Below, in pieces: positions 61,201 to 64,000 of a stretch of 64,000 nucleotides of DNA. Position numbers and translations under genes: made by a program. The DNA comes from Antedon mediterranea (taxonomy: Eukaryota > Echinodermata > Crinoidea > Comatulida > Antedonidae): positions 20,003,001 through 20,067,000 of the forward strand of contig NC_092680.1 of assembly GCF_964355755.1 (NCBI RefSeq), in the 5' to 3' direction. Numbering within the stretch: the stretch's first letter is position 1; each line of letters opens with the position of its first letter. The notes under the pieces are model-generated. The model was not told the origin of the DNA. It did not search any database and saw only the letters and a list, made by a program, of their open reading frames with translations.

Positions 61201-62113
61201 TATATGCCAAATCACAATCAATCTGGAACACAAACCATCTAATGAATACTAACACAGACAGTGAATTCATCTAACGTTATACTAATAATATAACCAACTT
61301 ATTCGTCGACATTTTAGGTAGTTCTAAAATATTTCAAACCAATTTAAATCCGAGTTCATCAAATTCAATTATGACACAGTATAACTGTTTGCCTCTGGTC
61401 GGGGTCCATAGGCAAATGATAATAAATAATTTGTTATTGAAACGGTTTGATAATTAATACATAAAACAACGTCGTAAACTAAAGGAGAAGGCTTCTCTAA
61501 ATGGTAAATTATAATTTCAAATTTCAACTCGGCATTACTAGGCAAACATGCTGAAATTTCACCGAAGTTGATTCGTCCCAAGATGGCTTTAGGGCTAGAA
61601 TACATTTTCTTTATTTTCTGTAGGTCCTTTTGCAGTTTTGAACGTTGTTAGTAGTTTGGTGGTTGGATCTGATAATATTAGGGCTTTAATGTTATTACAC
61701 AATGGTCTCCCTCTGAATTTTATAGTGTGATTTAATACTATTTATTGTACAGATGACAAGCAGTAGTAAACATTTTATATTTAAATTATATAAACTCCAG
61801 ATTGGTCTCTTATGTATGACACTAATTTACTACACTCATTTAAGGATTATTGTTCTTTCTTACAATATGATTTTAGTATAAGGCAAAAAAACTTAGTTTT
61901 ACATAACATTTGAACAAACAGGTAACTTCTATTTTGTATGCAGGGCATTTTTTAAAAATTAGTTACCCTATCAATTAAGAATAACTAGATCTTTGTTTAT
62001 GACTACTGCTTTGTTTAATTTTCCAAGCACCATAATTTCTATAATAGATTTGACATTAACAAAAAACAAACAAAAAACATACCTTTTTGGAAAGTGTTCT
62101 GAAGAAGTTTCAG
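47635..62113 (-). CDS. Gene D: paralogue of C (DH-PH-SH3 twice), 5' partial, with in-frame TGA
   Basis: Exons in transcript order: 60890-60860 (identical copy 62113-62083), 59736-59697, 58903-58700, 58327-58182, 57774-57628, 57268-57133, 56924-56739, 56155-55986, 54918-54727, 54551-54490, 54175-54071, 53598-53454, 53314-53250, 53133-53109, 52665-52644, 52492-52323, 51986-51837, 51304-51187, 50654-50463, 49554-49379, 48928-48725, 48516-48437, 48143-48042, 47720-47635. Phases match gene C exon by exon, and many exon lengths are identical (147, 136, 170, 192, 105, 22, 170, 150, 118, 102 nt). DH1-PH1-SH3 and DH2-PH2-SH3 are recognisable; SH3 ends GWIPDKCLGESILFH. Differences from C: exons matching 37304-37446 and 37648-37777 are missing with phase kept, the repeat exon is short, and exon 54551-54490 has TGA where C has TGG. 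The first exon is not in view. Either a young pseudogene, a polymorphic null or a base error. Confidence 0.8.
54960..55222 (+). mobile_element. LINE C-terminal relic, part 1
   Basis: Plus-strand translation gives YTRMLRAVLNVSWQEH, RKITDVIKERRVRFVGHS and a LMLWMPSHG end, the segment that follows the RT domain in a common invertebrate LINE type. It lies in a gene D intron (54919-55985), antisense, and is cut by a GTA microsatellite. Confidence 0.7.
55223..55345 (+). repeat. (GTA)n then (GGAGAA)n-like simple repeat
   Basis: About 18 GTA units (55223-55276), then AGAGAAGGAGAAAGAGAAGG-type purine repeats and GTGGTAGTAGTA. Open frames here on both strands (poly-Val, poly-Tyr) are artefacts of the repeat. 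Confidence 0.9.
55680..55895 (+). mobile_element. LINE C-terminal relic, part 2
   Basis: Translation gives IEGKRERGRPRRK, then IDDIKEW and further residues to a stop, the usual final segment of the same LINE type as 54960-55222 (GRPR...W.DDIKEW). The microsatellite and unrelated DNA separate the two parts. Confidence 0.65.
56275..56745 (+). other. Unexplained 157-codon open stretch antisense in a gene D intron
   Basis: After a TAA at 56272-56274 the plus strand stays open to TGA at 56743-56745. It covers most of gene D intron 56156-56738; the matching intron of C is 333 bp against 583 bp here. The translation has internal similarity (NVETAYVVKK near MSTANVVTVTK), mirrored by repeated TTAATGTAGAAACAGCTTATG-like DNA words. 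No known domain is recognised. It may be a chance frame in a degenerate repeat. Confidence 0.25.
59101..59574. mobile_element. TTAA-flanked MITE, copy 2, with nested insert
   Basis: TTAA at 59101-59104 and 59571-59574 flanks an element with the same ends as the one at 46160-46460, in the opposite orientation. About 170 bp of unrelated sequence with an (AATC)n run near 59356-59380 sits inside, at about 59345-59515. In a gene D intron (58904-59696). Confidence 0.85.
59767..60989. repeat. 1223-bp tandem duplication, copy 1
   Basis: Every block checked from ATCATTACATCATAAAAC onward recurs exactly 1223 bp later (for example identical 78-codon open frames at 60146-60382 and 61369-61605). The junction ends with CACAATAAAA. 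It includes the 31-nt microexon of gene D (60860-60890). Confidence 0.9.
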
Positions 62114-62212
62114 CTGATTGAAAATGAGAGAAGAAAGAAAATGCGATGTCATTACTTCAAAATGCATGCAATGGGCTTATTGTGGACTATTATGGGACTA
62201 TTGCACAATAAA
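60990..62212. repeat. 1223-bp tandem duplication, copy 2
   Basis: Second copy, apparently identical to 59767-60989, including the microexon (62083-62113) with its acceptor and donor. After 62213 the sequences diverge into unique DNA. Confidence 0.9.
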
Positions 62213-62685
62213 AATCTGCCTAAATTTCCATCAGAATGGAATGTGTAATAGTCATATGTTTTGTTAATTACTGGTAACATATGTATTCATAGAAATAATA
62301 AAAAATAAAAATATAAAATGGGTTTTACACTTTACAAAACTGTTAACACAAAGAGTTAGCATATGTGACGTTTGAGGAAGTGTGTTTTCAGTATAAATGA
62401 GAAATACGTTCTATTGTATGGAGCGAGCTCTCATAATTATATTCATCCGCTTAACTTGTCACTCTCAATTACGCTTTCAGTACAGTGTACTACGTAACGT
62501 TTTATTGCAATTGAGATTTTAGAATAATAGTATACTGATCAATCAGTCAGTTAATATTAACTAACAACCAAAACAGAACATATTGTAAATTGAACCATAT
62601 CTTTTACCATTCAAAATAAATTAAGAATTAGTGCCCACACACTTGAAAAGGACAGATATGCCTCTCCACGGATCCCACCGGAATT
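62213..62685 (-). other. Gene D intron 1 sequence
   Basis: Near 62360-62385 the words GTGACGTTTGAGGAAGTGT match gene C intron 1 near 45138-45157, so this is the equivalent intron of gene D. The first exon of D, expected some 500 bp further, would fall in or beyond the element at 62686-63932 and was not found. Confidence 0.5.
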
Positions 62686-63932
62686 ACGACTCGCTTCGCT
62701 CGCGTACCATCTTGGTCGTGCCCACAGATGGTTCTCGAATACACAGTAATTTCAGCGTAACAAAACTGGCGATTTCAAATGTGTACGTACCGCAGGACTA
62801 CGATACATTGTCGTTTACAGAAACGAATAAATAGACACGATGATTTATGTAGTCAAATAAAATTAGCACCCTGGGAATTACTTCCGAAGGAGAAACTTAT
62901 CACAAAATGAGGCCAAATTACTCATTTAAAGAAAATTTGTGTTTTGTATGTAACATTAGGGTTGAGGGATGGGAAAGCGGATAGGTACAAAGAGGAACAA
63001 TTTTTAAATATATTCTTTATCCACTCAGTAACGAAATATTTTGTTCATGTTTTTCATAAATAATATACCTCTAAATACAGTAAAACATTTGCGATTTAAT
63101 ACTTTGTTAAAACTGTCACTGTCATAATCGATTGACATATTAAAGTACATGTCACGATATACCACTACGACGTTTATATTATTGGTAATTAATGTGTTTA
63201 TATATCTAACAGTAGAGCCTAACCACAATCTCAGTAATAAAGTTTATTTGTATATATTTTTATATTACATCTAACAGTACGAACATTCACAGTAAGAAAT
63301 GTTCGATTTAAATGAGGACCAAAAATAGTTAATAGGTATTTACAGTATTGTCAAAGTATTGCAAGTTTATTCTCAAAGGGCCCATATATTTACCTACCGT
63401 ATGTGTTAAACCAAGGGCTCATAAATTTACCTACTTGTGTTAAACCAAACTCTGGCAGACTGAGAGATTGGGATGTTCCATTCATCGCAAATCAATACAT
63501 TTGTATAATCGTATATTAAATCTATCAAAATAGTATTTTTTAAAGAAAATCGGCCTGTCTTCAACATTATGATGCTGTACTCTAGCTGTTCAACCGGTTT
63601 TCAGCTATTAAAAACAATTATCGTAGGAGGAGATAGGAAAATGCGAAGCCTCCTCGCATTTTTGTGGCGGGTATTTTTCAAGACGGACATCCATTAGACA
63701 GTGTATACCACGATCGGAAAACACCCCTATTTGGGGCAAATCGTTGAACCTAAATTCGTTTTAATCGTCAATAACTAATTATCTAACTCAATTTAATTAG
63801 TAAACAGGGTTACATCAGGCGGTTAAAATCAGTACCGAAAGTACGAACCAACTTTACATACCATCGAGTAAAAATGCTAGAAGTAAGGCGCGATTTACCG
63901 AATTTTGCCCTTACGTAAATTTATATATAGAT
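62686..63932 (-). mobile_element. Interspersed element, copy 2 (inverted relative to 26981-28278)
   Basis: Reverse complement of the element in gene B: both share CTCGCTTCGCTCGCGTACCAT, CCCACAGATGGTT, GGGGCAAATCGTTGAACCTA and GGCGCGATTTACCGAATTTT. Flanking bases differ on both sides, which sets the ends. No coding potential seen. Probably inserted in or near the 5' part of gene D. Confidence 0.8.
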
Positions 63933-64000
63933 GACGAAATACGTTCTAAAATGTGTAATCCTTTGCCATAACTCTAACGGCTGATGATAATCTGAACTTT

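Noticed and set aside
60146-61605. Two identical 78-codon open frames on the minus strand
   Set aside because: They lie in a gene D intron, duplicated with the 1223-bp unit. No homologue recognised and no counterpart in gene C, so not called as genes.

Overview
This window is nuclear DNA from an AT-rich invertebrate animal genome. Genes are split into many short exons with GT-AG introns, roughly half the DNA is intronic or intergenic repeat debris (LINE fragments, SINE, MITEs, microsatellites), and the proteins are metazoan signalling proteins (Roc-COR GTPase, death-effector domains, Dbl/PH/SH3). The abundance of the palindrome TAGGCCTA and the presence of DED proteins fit a marine deuterostome such as an echinoderm or hemichordate, but that assignment is an impression only.

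Layout. (1) 487-7149 (+): ROCO gene A, whose 5' exons lie before the window. (2) 7.15-15.5 kb: intergenic, with a MITE that grew a 48-bp tandem array, a decayed minus-strand fragment of a Dbl-type gene (9.43-9.95 kb), a 5'-truncated LINE (10.1-11.1 kb) and a longer decayed endonuclease/RT LINE (12.1-15.2 kb). (3) 15522-29391 (+): ROCO gene B, complete. My 20-exon model gives 3309 nt (1102 codons plus stop) for ankyrin repeats - Roc GTPase - COR - two tandem DED-like domains. (4) 29.4-32.0 kb: convergent intergenic space with an RT relic and AT-rich direct repeats. (5) 45883-32013 (-): gene C, complete. My 27-exon model gives 5118 nt (1705 aa): a proline/glutamine/serine repeat region followed by two DH-PH-SH3 modules, i.e. 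a double Dbl-family RhoGEF. (6) 62113-47635 (-): gene D, a paralogue of C lacking its first exon here. It has an in-frame TGA in the PH1 exon, lacks two C exons, has only one unit of the repeat exon, and carries a perfect 1223-bp tandem duplication that doubles a 31-nt microexon. (7) 62.7-63.9 kb: an interspersed element with an inverted copy in an intron of gene B.

How it fits together. The order ROCO A(+), Dbl relic(-), ROCO B(+), Dbl C(-), Dbl D(-) suggests that a two-gene unit (ROCO facing a convergent Dbl gene) was duplicated as a block, with one Dbl copy decaying and another duplicating again. A Roc-COR GTPase carrying caspase-8/FADD-type adaptor domains beside a dual RhoGEF is the most interesting content; a functional link between them is inference. 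Exon models were built by hand from splice signals, reading phase and A/B or C/D paralogue comparison. Both complete models close to a multiple of three, which is good support, but no alignment software or transcript data were available.
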